DNA of 32,364 nucleotides, taken from positions 1 to 32,364 of the forward strand of contig CAKZML010000221.1 of the NCBI GenBank assembly GCA_937128475.1, in the 5' to 3' direction. The notes under the pieces are model-generated. The model worked only from the letters and a program-made list of their open reading frames with translations. It was not told where the DNA came from and made no database searches. Below, one piece after another: positions 23,602 through 31,378 of this stretch; positions within the stretch are counted from its first letter, which is position 1; each line of letters opens with the position of its first letter. A program made the position numbers and the translations under genes. The DNA comes from an uncultured Chromatiales bacterium (lineage in GTDB: Bacteria; Pseudomonadota; Gammaproteobacteria; Steroidobacterales; BM003).

Positions 23602-24331
23602 CGCTTTCTTCCTCAGGACGACGCAGGTTTACCACGACGTAAATCACTATCAAAGCCAGGGCTATGGCGAACCACTGCGCGGCGTAGCCCAGGTGTTTGT
23701 CCGGCGACAGCAGTTGTGGGCGCCAGGCCCGCAAGTAGCCGTCTGATTCGCTTTCGTTCATCAGTATTACGGTATCCGCCACAGGATATCCGAGCATGTT
23801 TTCCAAATCGGTCCGGGTCGGATACAGGGCGACCCGAGGCCAGGCTGAGGGTGCATCCTGCGCCTCGCCAAGACGCATCCCGGGTTCCGGGAGGTGGCCC
23901 TTGAACCCGCTAATCCGTCTTTGCTCCCCGGAAACCTCTATCCCCGGTAGTTGCTGGCGATCCCCGGTTGCCGGAACCCAGCCCCGGTTAACAAGCACCG
24001 CCGTCTTGCCGTCCCGCAGTAGCGGGGTTAGCACCTGGTAGCCGGCGTGGCCCTCGTTCAGCATTGCATCCAGGAATACCTGGTGGTCGCTGTCGAAGTG
24101 ACCGAAGGCGGTAACCGGGGTGAACGGCGGGCTATTTTCTTTCAACAAATCCAGCGGTACCACACCGTCAGTCACGCCCGCTGCTTCATAGCTAGCGAAC
24201 AGTGCTTTCTTTTCCGCGGCCCGCTCCAGTTGCCAGTTACCCAGGCTGCAGGTAAGCGCCACCAACGCCACGGTCGCCACGCTGGGCCACAGCCCAGGGC
24301 GAAAACGTCGATTGCCGAACCTAACTGCCAC
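23594..24331 (-). CDS. SURF1 family cytochrome oxidase biogenesis protein
   Basis: A 245-residue SURF1/Shy1 family protein that assists haem A insertion into cytochrome oxidase subunit I. It has two membrane helices, residues about 12-30 (GLWPSVATVALVALTCSLGNWQLERA; the GNWQLERA is the family signature) and about 212-232, preceded by HLGYAAQWFAIA. The periplasmic part contains LVNRGWVPA. The start is GTG at 24331 with GGGAGG about 11 bases upstream. The next gene upstream (DUF2909) is divergent, so a promoter must lie between 24332 and 24434. Confidence 0.93.
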   Translation of the reverse strand: MAVRFGNRRFRPGLWPSVATVALVALTCSLGNWQLERAAEKKALFASYEAAGVTDGVVPLDLLKENSPPFTPVTAFGHFDSDHQVFLDAMLNEGHAGYQVLTPLLRDGKTAVLVNRGWVPATGDRQQLPGIEVSGEQRRISGFKGHLPEPGMRLGEAQDAPSAWPRVALYPTRTDLENMLGYPVADTVILMNESESDGYLRAWRPQLLSPDKHLGYAAQWFAIALALIVIYVVVNLRRPEEESDD

Positions 24332-24434
24332 GGTATACTCAGCCTCCCAGGCTCGCTTTCGTCAAGAATCGAATTACGATCCCCCACGGAAACGCTGCCC
24401 GTTATTTATTCGTTAATGCGACAGGATATGCGCA

Positions 24435-24647
24435 ATGTTCAAGCTCGTCGTCCTGGCCTTGTTGGCCGCGATCATAATTAGCCTGGGTTCAGGTCTGGTG
24501 TACCTCTACAAGGACCAGGGTCCATCCAGGCGCCTGGTCAAGGCACTGACCTTGCGCATCGGCTTTTCCCTGGCGCTGTTCCTGCTGCTGTTCCTGGCCT
24601 GGGCCATGGGCTGGATACAGCCCCATGGCGTCCTGCCACCCGGGTAA
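24435..24647 (+). CDS. DUF2909 twin-transmembrane protein
   Basis: A 70-residue protein made of two membrane helices, at residues about 3-24 and 39-60, joined by the loop YKDQGPSRRLVKALTLR. It matches the small DUF2909 proteins found within cox clusters of pseudomonads and relatives. The function is unknown; position suggests oxidase assembly or stability. It is on the opposite strand to all other cox genes. AGGA lies about 8 bases before the ATG, and a terminator follows directly. Confidence 0.85.
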   Translation: MFKLVVLALLAAIIISLGSGLVYLYKDQGPSRRLVKALTLRIGFSLALFLLLFLAWAMGWIQPHGVLPPG

Positions 24648-24650
24648 ATA

Positions 24651-24680
24651 AAAAAGGCGCTGCAAAAGCAGCGCCCTTTT
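24651..24680. terminator. Bidirectional terminator between DUF2909 gene and coxC
   Basis: Stem GGCGCTGC / GCAGCGCC with an AAAA loop, flanked by AAAAA on one side and CTTTT on the other, so it can end transcription from both strands. It separates coxC (-) from SURF1 (-), so the cox cluster has at least two minus-strand transcription units. Confidence 0.88.
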
Positions 24681-24709
24681 CATTCACGCCGAGGCGTGAT
24701 TATGGCTGC

Positions 24710-25579
24710 TTACAGCCAGTATACAAATATAAACAGCAGCAGCCAGACCACGTCCACAAAGTGCCAGTACCAGGCGACAGCTTCGAAACCGAAGTGGTGC
24801 TCAGGCAGGAAATGGCCTTTCATGGTGCGGAACCAGATCACCGTCAGCATGATCGCACCCACGGTCACGTGCATGCCGTGGAAACCGGTGATCATGAAGA
24901 AGGTTGAACCGTAGACGCCGCTGGCCATGGTCAGATTCAGATCATTGTAGGCGTGGTAGTACTCGTAGCCCTGCAAACCGACGAACAGGAAGCCCAGCGC
25001 GAAGGTCAGGAACAGGAAGATGTTCAGCAGACGGCGGTTGCCTTCCTTGATCGCATGGTGAGCAACCGTGATGGTGGCACCCGAGGTCAACAGGATCAGG
25101 GTATTGATCGCAGGCAGGCCCCAGGGACTCATGGTCTCGTAGTCTCCGCCAACATTGGCCGGACCGTTGGTCGGCCAGGCTGCCTGGAATGTCTCCCAGT
25201 TCAGCAAGTTGGTGAAGAAGTTATTGCCGGCGCCGCCCAGCCACGGTACCGACAGGTTCCGTACATAGAACAGCGCGCCAAAAAACGCGGCAAAGAACAT
25301 GACTTCCGAGAAAATGAACCAGCTCATTCCCATCCGAAAAGACTTGTCCACCTGCAGGTTGTAGGCGCCGCTTTCACTTTCCGCGATCACGTTGCCGAAC
25401 CAGCCGGCCATCATGGTCACCAGGATGGCAACGCCAACCAGGAAAAGGTATTTGCCAAAGGCGGCTTCGTTAAGCCAGGAAGAGGCGCCAATCATCAGCG
25501 AGAAAAGTCCGACTGAACCTACGATAGGCCAGTGACTTCCATGCGGGACGTAGTACGCGGTACCTTGTTTTGCCAGCAT
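24710..25579 (-). CDS. coxC: Cytochrome c oxidase subunit III
   Basis: A 289-residue inner-membrane subunit of aa3-type cytochrome c oxidase with seven helices. Family sequence is visible in YYVPHGSHWPIVGSVGLF (N-terminus), RMGMSWFIFSEVMFFAAFFGALFY, TSGATITVAHHAIKEGNRR and GFHGMHVTVGAIMLTVIW, ending in HFGFEAVAWYWHFVDVVWLLLFIFVYW. The VDVVWL ending with the preceding His is diagnostic. The gene follows cox11 by 30 bp. Confidence 0.96.
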   Translation of the reverse strand: MLAKQGTAYYVPHGSHWPIVGSVGLFSLMIGASSWLNEAAFGKYLFLVGVAILVTMMAGWFGNVIAESESGAYNLQVDKSFRMGMSWFIFSEVMFFAAFFGALFYVRNLSVPWLGGAGNNFFTNLLNWETFQAAWPTNGPANVGGDYETMSPWGLPAINTLILLTSGATITVAHHAIKEGNRRLLNIFLFLTFALGFLFVGLQGYEYYHAYNDLNLTMASGVYGSTFFMITGFHGMHVTVGAIMLTVIWFRTMKGHFLPEHHFGFEAVAWYWHFVDVVWLLLFIFVYWL

Positions 25580-25609
25580 CTTTGTTTCCGTATCTCGTGT
25601 GTGTAAGTT

Positions 25610-26158
25610 TTATCGAGCAGCCGAAGCCAACTCGGTTTGCGAATAAAAAGTATAGGACAGTGTCACCGTGTCCACGTGCTCGGGCAGTTCGGGATCAATA
25701 ATGAACCGCACAGGCATATCACGCGATTCACTTGCGCCGAATTTCTGTTCGGTGAAGCAAAAGCACTCGGTCTTCTGAAAATACTTGTTGGCAGCCGCCG
25801 GCTTGATATCCGGAGTCGCCAGTCCAGTAATGGGACGATCTAAAAGGTTGCGAGCAAAGAAGGTCGTGGAATAAAGCTTGCCGGGGTGCACTTTCATCTT
25901 CGTCACACTGGGCTCGAACTCCCATGCGGCACCGGCAATCCGGTTGGCCACGAATTCAATCGTGACTTCCCGGTCAATATCAGGTGTCTCAATTACCTGG
26001 CTGGCATCGGTTTCCACAATCGCGCTACGGATCCCGGTTATTTCACAAAACACCGAATACAAGGGCACCAGAGCAAACCCGAAGCCAAACATGGCGAGGG
26101 TCATCACCACCAGCTTCAGTGTCAGGGCCTTGTTATCTTGCGGTGTGTTCTGCGTCAT
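25610..26158 (-). CDS. ctaG: Cytochrome c oxidase assembly protein Cox11 (CtaG)
   Basis: A 182-residue copper chaperone for the CuB site of subunit I. One N-terminal membrane helix (about 11-32) is followed by VPLYSVFCEITG with C38, and the periplasmic domain carries the copper motif CFC at 132-134 in KTECFCFTEQKF. The latter half contains MPVRFIIDPELPEHVDTVTLSYTF, typical of the family. It lies 5 bp after the 36-codon small gene and 30 bp before coxC. Confidence 0.96.
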   Translation of the reverse strand: MTQNTPQDNKALTLKLVVMTLAMFGFGFALVPLYSVFCEITGIRSAIVETDASQVIETPDIDREVTIEFVANRIAGAAWEFEPSVTKMKVHPGKLYSTTFFARNLLDRPITGLATPDIKPAAANKYFQKTECFCFTEQKFGASESRDMPVRFIIDPELPEHVDTVTLSYTFYSQTELASAAR

Positions 26159-26163
26159 TACCG

Positions 26164-26274
26164 TTACCCGCGCAAAGACATCGAGGCGATGAATGCCACG
26201 TAGAACGCCACCGCCAGCAATGCCAGGTAAATGGCATTGCGGCGGGCTTTAGGAGTGAGTTTCTTGTTGCTCAT
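26164..26274 (-). CDS. Small single-helix protein of the cox cluster (36 aa)
   Basis: A 36-residue ORF (MSNKKLTPKARRN, then a hydrophobic helix IYLALLAVAFYVAFIAS) between coxA and cox11, with gaps of only 7 and 5 bp. The basic N-terminus and single helix put it in the membrane, N-terminus inside. Small membrane proteins of this form occur at this position in many proteobacterial cox clusters (annotated as small oxidase assembly or membrane proteins). The open frame extends to 26361 inside coxA, but the ATG at 26274 is the sensible start. Function unproven. Confidence 0.75.
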   Translation of the reverse strand: MSNKKLTPKARRNAIYLALLAVAFYVAFIASMSLRG

Positions 26275-26281
26275 GATCGGA

Positions 26282-27877
26282 TTACTTGATTTCCGGCGCA
26301 ACGCTGAAGCTGTGATACGGCGGCGGTGAGGACAGGGTCCACTCCAGGCCGCGCGGCTCATCCCACACCTTGTCAGTGGCTTTCACGCCGCCCTTGGCGC
26401 ACTTGATGACCACATAGATGAACAGCAACTGCGACAGGCCGAAACCGAAACCACCAATCGACGAGATCATGTTGAAATCAGCGAACTGGGTGGCGTAATC
26501 GGGGATCCGTCGCGGCATACCGGCCAGGCCCAGGAAATGCTGGGGGAAGAACAACACGTTGACGAAAATGGTGGACATCCAGAAGTGCACCTTGCCCAGG
26601 GTTTCGTCGTACATGTTGCCGGTCCACTTGGGCAGCCAGTAATACACGCCGGCCATGATCGCGAACACCGCACCAGGCACCAGCACGTAATGGAAGTGGG
26701 CCACCACGAAGTAGGTGTCGTGGTACTGGAAGTCAGCCGGTGCGATGGCCAGCATCAGACCCGAGAAGCCACCGATGGTGAACAGGAACACGAAGGCCAG
26801 CGAGAACAGCATCGGTGTCTCGAAGGTCATTGCGCCACGCCACATGGTGGAAATCCAGTTGAACACTTTCACGCCGGTGGGCACAGCAATCATCATGGTG
26901 GAGAACATGAAGAACAGCTGGCCTGCGATGGGCATACCAACCGTGAACATGTGATGGGCCCACACGATGAATGACAGGAAGGCGATACTTGCGGTTGCAT
27001 ACACCATCGACTCGTAGCCAAACAGGGGCTTGCGAGAGAAGGTCGGAATGATTTCCGAGATAATGCCGAAGGCCGGCAGAATCATGATGTACACCTCGGG
27101 ATGACCGAAGAACCAGAAGATGTGCTGGAACATGACCGGATCACCGCCGCCAGCGGCGTTGAAGAAAGTGGTGCCAAAGTACTGGTCTGTTAGCAGCATG
27201 GTCACGCCACCGGCTAACACCGGCATAACTGCTACCAGCAGGTAGGCAGTGATCAGCCAGGTCCATACGAACAGCGGCATCTTCAGCAGGGTCATGCCGG
27301 GTGCACGCATGTTCATGATGGTTACAACAATGTTGATGGCGCCCATGATCGAGGAGACACCCATCATGTGTATCGCGAAAATCAGGAACGGCAATGCGAC
27401 ACCGGTCTGCTGAATAAGCGGGGGATACATGGTCCAGCCGCCGGCAGGTCCGCCGCCGGGCATGATCAGGGTGGACAGCAGCATGGTGAAAGCAAACGGA
27501 AGAATCCAGAAGCTCCAGTTATTCATGCGAGGCAGTGCCATGTCCGGCGCGCCGATCATGATCGGGATCATCCAGTTAGCCAGGCCCACGGTGGCGGGCA
27601 TCACTGCGCCAAACACCATGATAAGTGCGTGCATGGTGGTCATCTGGTTGAAGAAACCAGGCTCAACCAACTGCAGACCAGGCTGGAACAATTCAGCACG
27701 GATGACCATGGCCATGGCGCCGCCGGTCATGAACATGACCAGGGAGAAGATCAGGTACATGGTACCGATGTCTTTATGGTTGGTCGTAAACAGCCAACGC
27801 TTCAGGCCTTTTGCAGGACCGTGATCGTGGTGATCGTCGTGGTGATCGGTATGGCTGTGGGTGTCAACTTGACTCAT
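26282..27877 (-). CDS. coxA: Cytochrome c oxidase subunit I
   Basis: A 531-residue catalytic subunit of an aa3-type haem-copper oxidase with 12 helices. Ligands visible: H83 (low-spin haem) in TTMHALIMVFG; CuB ligand H259 and the cross-linked Tyr in WFFGHPEVY (259-263), with the E typical of A1-type D-channel oxidases; H308-H309 in VWAHHMFTVGM; and the high-spin and low-spin haem histidines in VVAHFHYVL. The N-terminus has seven His within residues 7-19. It lies 15 bp after coxB. Haem A is expected in this type but cannot be confirmed from sequence. Confidence 0.97.
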   Translation of the reverse strand: MSQVDTHSHTDHHDDHHDHGPAKGLKRWLFTTNHKDIGTMYLIFSLVMFMTGGAMAMVIRAELFQPGLQLVEPGFFNQMTTMHALIMVFGAVMPATVGLANWMIPIMIGAPDMALPRMNNWSFWILPFAFTMLLSTLIMPGGGPAGGWTMYPPLIQQTGVALPFLIFAIHMMGVSSIMGAINIVVTIMNMRAPGMTLLKMPLFVWTWLITAYLLVAVMPVLAGGVTMLLTDQYFGTTFFNAAGGGDPVMFQHIFWFFGHPEVYIMILPAFGIISEIIPTFSRKPLFGYESMVYATASIAFLSFIVWAHHMFTVGMPIAGQLFFMFSTMMIAVPTGVKVFNWISTMWRGAMTFETPMLFSLAFVFLFTIGGFSGLMLAIAPADFQYHDTYFVVAHFHYVLVPGAVFAIMAGVYYWLPKWTGNMYDETLGKVHFWMSTIFVNVLFFPQHFLGLAGMPRRIPDYATQFADFNMISSIGGFGFGLSQLLFIYVVIKCAKGGVKATDKVWDEPRGLEWTLSSPPPYHSFSVAPEIK

Positions 27878-27892
27878 TACTTTCGTCTCCGC

Positions 27893-28738
27893 TTAAAGCT
27901 TGCGCGTAGCTGCAACGTTTTCGGGGGAAGCCACTTTGTCGGTGGTTTGTTCCACCAACCAGGCATCGTATTCATCACGTTCCAGCACGTGAACAACAAC
28001 CGGCATGAAGCCGTGATCGCGTCCACACAGTTCTGCACACTGGCCACGGTAGATACCGGGCACGTCTGCCTTGAACCAGGCTTCGTTGATATAGCCGGGG
28101 ATGGCGTCTTTCTTGACCGCGAGGTCCGGCACCCACCAGGCGTGCAGGACATCAGCGGCAGTCAGCAACAACCTGACCTTGGCGCCAACCGGAACCACCA
28201 GCGGGTGGTCTACTTCCAGCAAATAGTTTTCGACAGAAAACGGATCGGTTCCTGAATTCACCCGGCGAGCCTGGTTGCTTTCGCGATCCAGGGTGCTGTA
28301 GAAGCCGATGTCATGATCCAGGTAGTCATAGCGCCAGCGCCACTGGTACCCGGTGACTTTGACGGTCATGTCGGCATTGCGAGTGTCTTCAACCTTGATC
28401 AGTCCTTCAGCAGCGGGGACGGCCATGGCGATGAGAATGATGATCGGGATCACGGTCCAGATAATCTCTGCCTTGGTGCTGTGATAGAACTGCGCCGGTT
28501 CTACGCCGCGGGATTTACGGTGAAGAAAGATGGATACGATCATCACGCCGAACACTACGATGGCGATGGCGACGCATACCCCAAGGATTAGCATATGTAA
28601 TCCGTATACTTCCTTACTGACTTCCGTGACGCCTACGGGCATATTCAACGCCCAGTCGGCGAGGGCGGCAGGTGCGAAAGCGCTTGCGAACAAAGCCAGC
28701 GCTGCGCTGTGCAGCCGATTCAAGATGGTGCGGGACAT
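27893..28738 (-). CDS. coxB: Cytochrome c oxidase subunit II
   Basis: A 281-residue subunit carrying the CuA electron-entry site. A cleaved signal peptide (about residues 1-28, ending PAALA) is followed by two membrane helices (about 48-72 and 92-112) and a cupredoxin domain. CuA ligands: H199 in VLHAWWVPDL and CAELCGRDHGFM with C234, C238, H242 and M245. The aromatic patch YQWRWRYDY (131-139) for cytochrome c electron entry is present. There is no C-terminal cytochrome c domain. The ATG at 28738 has AGGAG about 9 bases upstream; a TTG at 28747 sits on top of that site and is rejected. First gene of the cox series. Confidence 0.96.
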   Translation of the reverse strand: MSRTILNRLHSAALALFASAFAPAALADWALNMPVGVTEVSKEVYGLHMLILGVCVAIAIVVFGVMIVSIFLHRKSRGVEPAQFYHSTKAEIIWTVIPIIILIAMAVPAAEGLIKVEDTRNADMTVKVTGYQWRWRYDYLDHDIGFYSTLDRESNQARRVNSGTDPFSVENYLLEVDHPLVVPVGAKVRLLLTAADVLHAWWVPDLAVKKDAIPGYINEAWFKADVPGIYRGQCAELCGRDHGFMPVVVHVLERDEYDAWLVEQTTDKVASPENVAATRKL

Positions 28739-29406
28739 CAAACCCAACTCCTGTGTTTTACGAATTCAGAACTACCTGTCCTCACTGGCAACGCAGCAAA
28801 GACGCTTTTTGCCGACCAGGTTCAGCAGGAACTGAATCTGGATGACAGAGTGTCTCGTCGATCTTCCGTTGCCGGGGTCGTAGCGCTAACTGTCTGCATC
28901 ACCGTGGCCAGTAGCGGGCAACATATCTGCCCTGACGCTGGCGGAATTCCTGACGACAGATCGTGTCATCACGACTGTTTCAGGCACGGCCCGCTATTAC
29001 TCCGGATTCTTCTGTTTATCCCGTGATGAACAGCGCGATCCACTGATTAGATGGACGGTGCTTGCGGCCGGTTTCGCGTATAAACCCAGCCAATTCACAC
29101 CCGAAATCCGGTAGGGATTTGTCTCCCTATTAGTACCCGAACGCCTGCCGCTCATCGACGAAAGCGGAAATGGTACTAGAAGGAGTCTAGTCACGCAATC
29201 AAGCCGAATCAGGGTGTGCCGCCCTAGGGCCTTGAATTTTCTACCAGAATTTAGACTGGGAAGCGGGAAATTCAGGATTCTCGTCAGGCTTTTTAGACTG
29301 GGAAGCGGAAAATTCGGATTTTCGGGGGTCACAGGGGCTTCGGGAAGGTGCCCGATAGAACCAGCTGGTTGGGAATTTTTCCCGCAGAGATGCCGCGAAT
29401 AAAGGC
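28739..29406. other. Long structured intergenic region upstream of coxB
   Basis: 668 bp between bioC and coxB, both on the minus strand. I find no convincing gene: open frames of up to 111 codons exist but lack start signals and recognisable domains. The region contains a tandem imperfect direct repeat (29250-29324) and several short hairpins: ACAG(A)TCGTG/CACGACTGT at 28956-28978, TAGGGA/TCCCTA at 29112-29129, ACTAGA/TCTAGT at 29175-29191, the palindrome GCCCTAGGGC at 29221-29230, and GGGAATTTTTCCC at 29371-29383. It must contain the coxB promoter and 5' leader. It may also be a dispersed intergenic element or a relic. Confidence 0.55.
29250..29324. repeat. Two-copy imperfect tandem direct repeat (about 33 bp, 42-bp period)
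   Basis: Copy 1 at 29250-29283 and copy 2 at 29292-29324. Both begin with the identical 17-base TTTAGACTGGGAAGCGG and continue (G/A)AAATTC(A)GGATT(C/T)TCG; one indel and two substitutions separate them, with an 8-base spacer (TCAGGCTT). Too few copies and too short a spacer for CRISPR. Confidence 0.8.
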
Positions 29407-30297
29407 TCAGCGGTCCAGTTGCCGTGTCCGTAACCCGTCCATGGGTACCAGGGTTTCTCCGTCCCGGGTTTGCCGTTGGCGGGGCACCGCGGCCCAGGCG
29501 TGGCCGTAAACCACTTCGTAAGTGGCGGGCAAGCCGTCGGCGTTGCGGTTCGATTCGTAGGCATCGGCCAGGATCTTGAGTTGCCTGGGGGTAATCAAAC
29601 CCGGTGGCCGCCCGGAGGTGACGTTGCTTTCCCCGGTGGCCTTGAGGTCTCGCAGCAGTTCGTCAAGGCTGCCGTAGGTGACGGTGACGTGCTCCACGTC
29701 AAGCACCGGATCGGAGAATCCTGCTCGTATCAAGGCGTCTCCGATGTCATGCATGTCGACGAACAGGTTCACGTGGTTGTGGCTGTCCACCGTGGCCCAC
29801 GCGGCGCGTAATTCCCCAAGGGTGTCGGGTCCGAAGGTGCTGAAGCTCAGCAGTCCGCCCGGGCGCAGCACCCTGGCAAATTCTGAAATGGCCTGGTCCA
29901 GGTCGTCTGACCAGTGCAGGGCCAGGTTGGAGATCACCAGTTCCTGGGAGTCCCGGGCAAGGGGCAGGCAGGCCAGGTCGCCACACACTCGCTGGAACTT
30001 GCGAAACAGCCTCTGCTTCCGTCCGGCCTGGGCCAGCATGGCCTCGGACAGGTCCAGGGCCGTGACCCGGGCGCCACGGTAACGCGTGAGCAACTCCGCC
30101 GAGGCGCTTCCCGTCCCGCAGCCCGCATCCAGTATCGCCTTGGGCTTCAGCTTAACCAGGTCCAGGCGCTCCAGGAGGCGAGTGCTGATCTCTGCGTGCA
30201 AGATGCTGGCGTTGTCGTAGCTGGCGGCTGCACGGTCCAGGTTACGCCGGAGCTGCCTGCGGCTGATCAGAAACGGATTTTTGGCGTCGGCTGTCAT
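29407..30297 (-). CDS. bioC: Malonyl-ACP O-methyltransferase
   Basis: A 296-residue SAM-dependent methyltransferase that methylates malonyl-ACP to start pimelate assembly for biotin. The SAM site AILDAGCGTGSASAELL (residues about 54-70) is followed by VTALDLSEAMLAQA and CGDLACLPL. The BioC-specific NLALHWSDDLDQAISEFARVLRPGGLLSFSTFGPDTLGELR and the C-terminal domain MHDIGDALIRAGFSDPVLDVE then TYGSLDELLRDLKATG are present. It is longer than E. coli BioC (251), with extra residues at the C-terminus. No other biotin gene (bioB, F, H, D) is adjacent, although they commonly are. The start lacks a good ribosome-binding site. Confidence 0.93.
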   Translation of the reverse strand: MTADAKNPFLISRRQLRRNLDRAAASYDNASILHAEISTRLLERLDLVKLKPKAILDAGCGTGSASAELLTRYRGARVTALDLSEAMLAQAGRKQRLFRKFQRVCGDLACLPLARDSQELVISNLALHWSDDLDQAISEFARVLRPGGLLSFSTFGPDTLGELRAAWATVDSHNHVNLFVDMHDIGDALIRAGFSDPVLDVEHVTVTYGSLDELLRDLKATGESNVTSGRPPGLITPRQLKILADAYESNRNADGLPATYEVVYGHAWAAVPRQRQTRDGETLVPMDGLRTRQLDR

Positions 30298-30606
30298 GGG
30301 GAGGGGATTCTACTACTGACCGGGCCCAGTCCCACACCCCCAGGGACAAATCGACCTCCCGGCTGCCCGCAGCTTGCCGGCGCTCATCTGTCTTTTCGAT
30401 GATTGTCGCGCTAAATGCGTTAAAACGGATCTTAAAAGTCATTAAAATCTTTAAAAAAGCAGGATTCTTCCTGAAACCATCCTCAATTGGGAGTTTGGCA
30501 TTAACGCGATTTCTCTGCCAATCTGCGAATTATCGGAGTTGTTTTGGCGAAATTAGAAGAAGATGCTGAAACATAGGCTCAAAAGCACTCGATTATGGAG
30601 ACTGGT
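30298..30606. other. Divergent intergenic region between bioC and the ComF-family gene
   Basis: 309 bp, AT-rich from about 30405 to 30560, with no credible gene. It must carry promoters for both flanking genes. A small inverted repeat CAGGA-TTCT-TCCTG lies at 30460-30473. I searched by eye for a BirA-type operator (TTGTAAACC with a matching inverted half) and did not see one. Confidence 0.5.
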
Positions 30607-31317
30607 ATGGGATTGGCAGGCTTGCTGGCCTGGCTACAGGGGCCTCCCCGTTGCTACTTGTGCCTTGGGCGCTGCGGCAAGGGAATGTTGTGCCCGGTGT
30701 GCCGGGACTCCCTGCCCGGCCCCCGAGTTGCCTGCCAGCGCTGCGGTCGACCCCTGGCGCGACCGGCGCCGGCCTGTGGCACCTGTCTTTCCCGGCCACC
30801 GCCTTACGACTCCCTGTGCTGTCCCATGGAATATCGTTTTCCGGTGGACCAATTGATCCAGGCGCTGAAATTTAACGCTGACCTGGTGGCGGGTGGATTA
30901 CTGGCGAGTTTGCTGGTGGAACCTCTGGTGGATCGGAACGGCCCGCTGCCCCAGGCGATTCTGCCCATACCCCTGCATCCCAGGCGCCAGCGGTCCAGGG
31001 GGTTTAACCAGTCCAGTGAGATTGCCCGGCACCTGGGGAAGGCCTTGTGCCTGCCGGTGCTGGAAGATTGCCTTGAGCGCTGGCGACATGACCCACCCCA
31101 AAGCAGCCTGACGGCGCTGCAAAGACGCCGAAACGTAAATGGCGCATATCGATTGCGAACCCGGAAAGGGCGATTGCCGGAGAGTGTTGCCTTGGTGGAT
31201 GACGTGGTGACCACCGGGTCCACCGTGGATGCCGCGACCAGGGTGTTGAAATCTGCGGGGGTTAGGCGGGTGGAGGTGTGGGCGGTGGCAAGGGCGATGG
31301 GGGCCCCAGGGACCTGA
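30607..31317 (+). CDS. ComF/GntX family phosphoribosyltransferase-like protein
   Basis: A 236-residue protein with an N-terminal zinc-binding region (CxxC pairs C16/C19, C29/C32, C43/C46 and C57/C60) and a C-terminal type I phosphoribosyltransferase fold. The PRPP-loop motif is SVALVDDVVTTGSTVDAATRVL, and PIPLHPRRQRSRGFNQSSEIA is the family's conserved middle. E. coli GntX/YhgH supports use of DNA as nutrient, and ComF of naturally competent bacteria supports transformation. The enzymatic substrate, if any, is unknown. I chose the ATG at 30607 because GGAG lies about 6 bases upstream; an ATG at 30595 in frame is possible. In gammaproteobacteria this gene often borders the bio operon, and here it borders bioC divergently. 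Confidence 0.9.
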   Translation: MGLAGLLAWLQGPPRCYLCLGRCGKGMLCPVCRDSLPGPRVACQRCGRPLARPAPACGTCLSRPPPYDSLCCPMEYRFPVDQLIQALKFNADLVAGGLLASLLVEPLVDRNGPLPQAILPIPLHPRRQRSRGFNQSSEIARHLGKALCLPVLEDCLERWRHDPPQSSLTALQRRRNVNGAYRLRTRKGRLPESVALVDDVVTTGSTVDAATRVLKSAGVRRVEVWAVARAMGAPGT

Positions 31318-31378
31318 CTTGTGTTCCGCAGGAGAATGTTCTACCAATAGGTTGCAGTGCAACAAAGAGACCCTGAAA

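Noticed and set aside
28709-29026. 105-codon plus-strand frame over the coxB start and leader
   Set aside because: Begins inside coxB antisense and lacks start signals or recognisable sequence.
29250-29324. Possible CRISPR array
   Set aside because: Only two imperfect copies with an 8-base spacer; real arrays have identical repeats and spacers near repeat length.
28997-29332. 111-codon minus-strand frame in the coxB upstream gap
   Set aside because: No Shine-Dalgarno site, non-ATG start inside the repeat, and no recognised domain; its sequence largely follows the DNA repeats. It is better explained as chance in a non-coding element.
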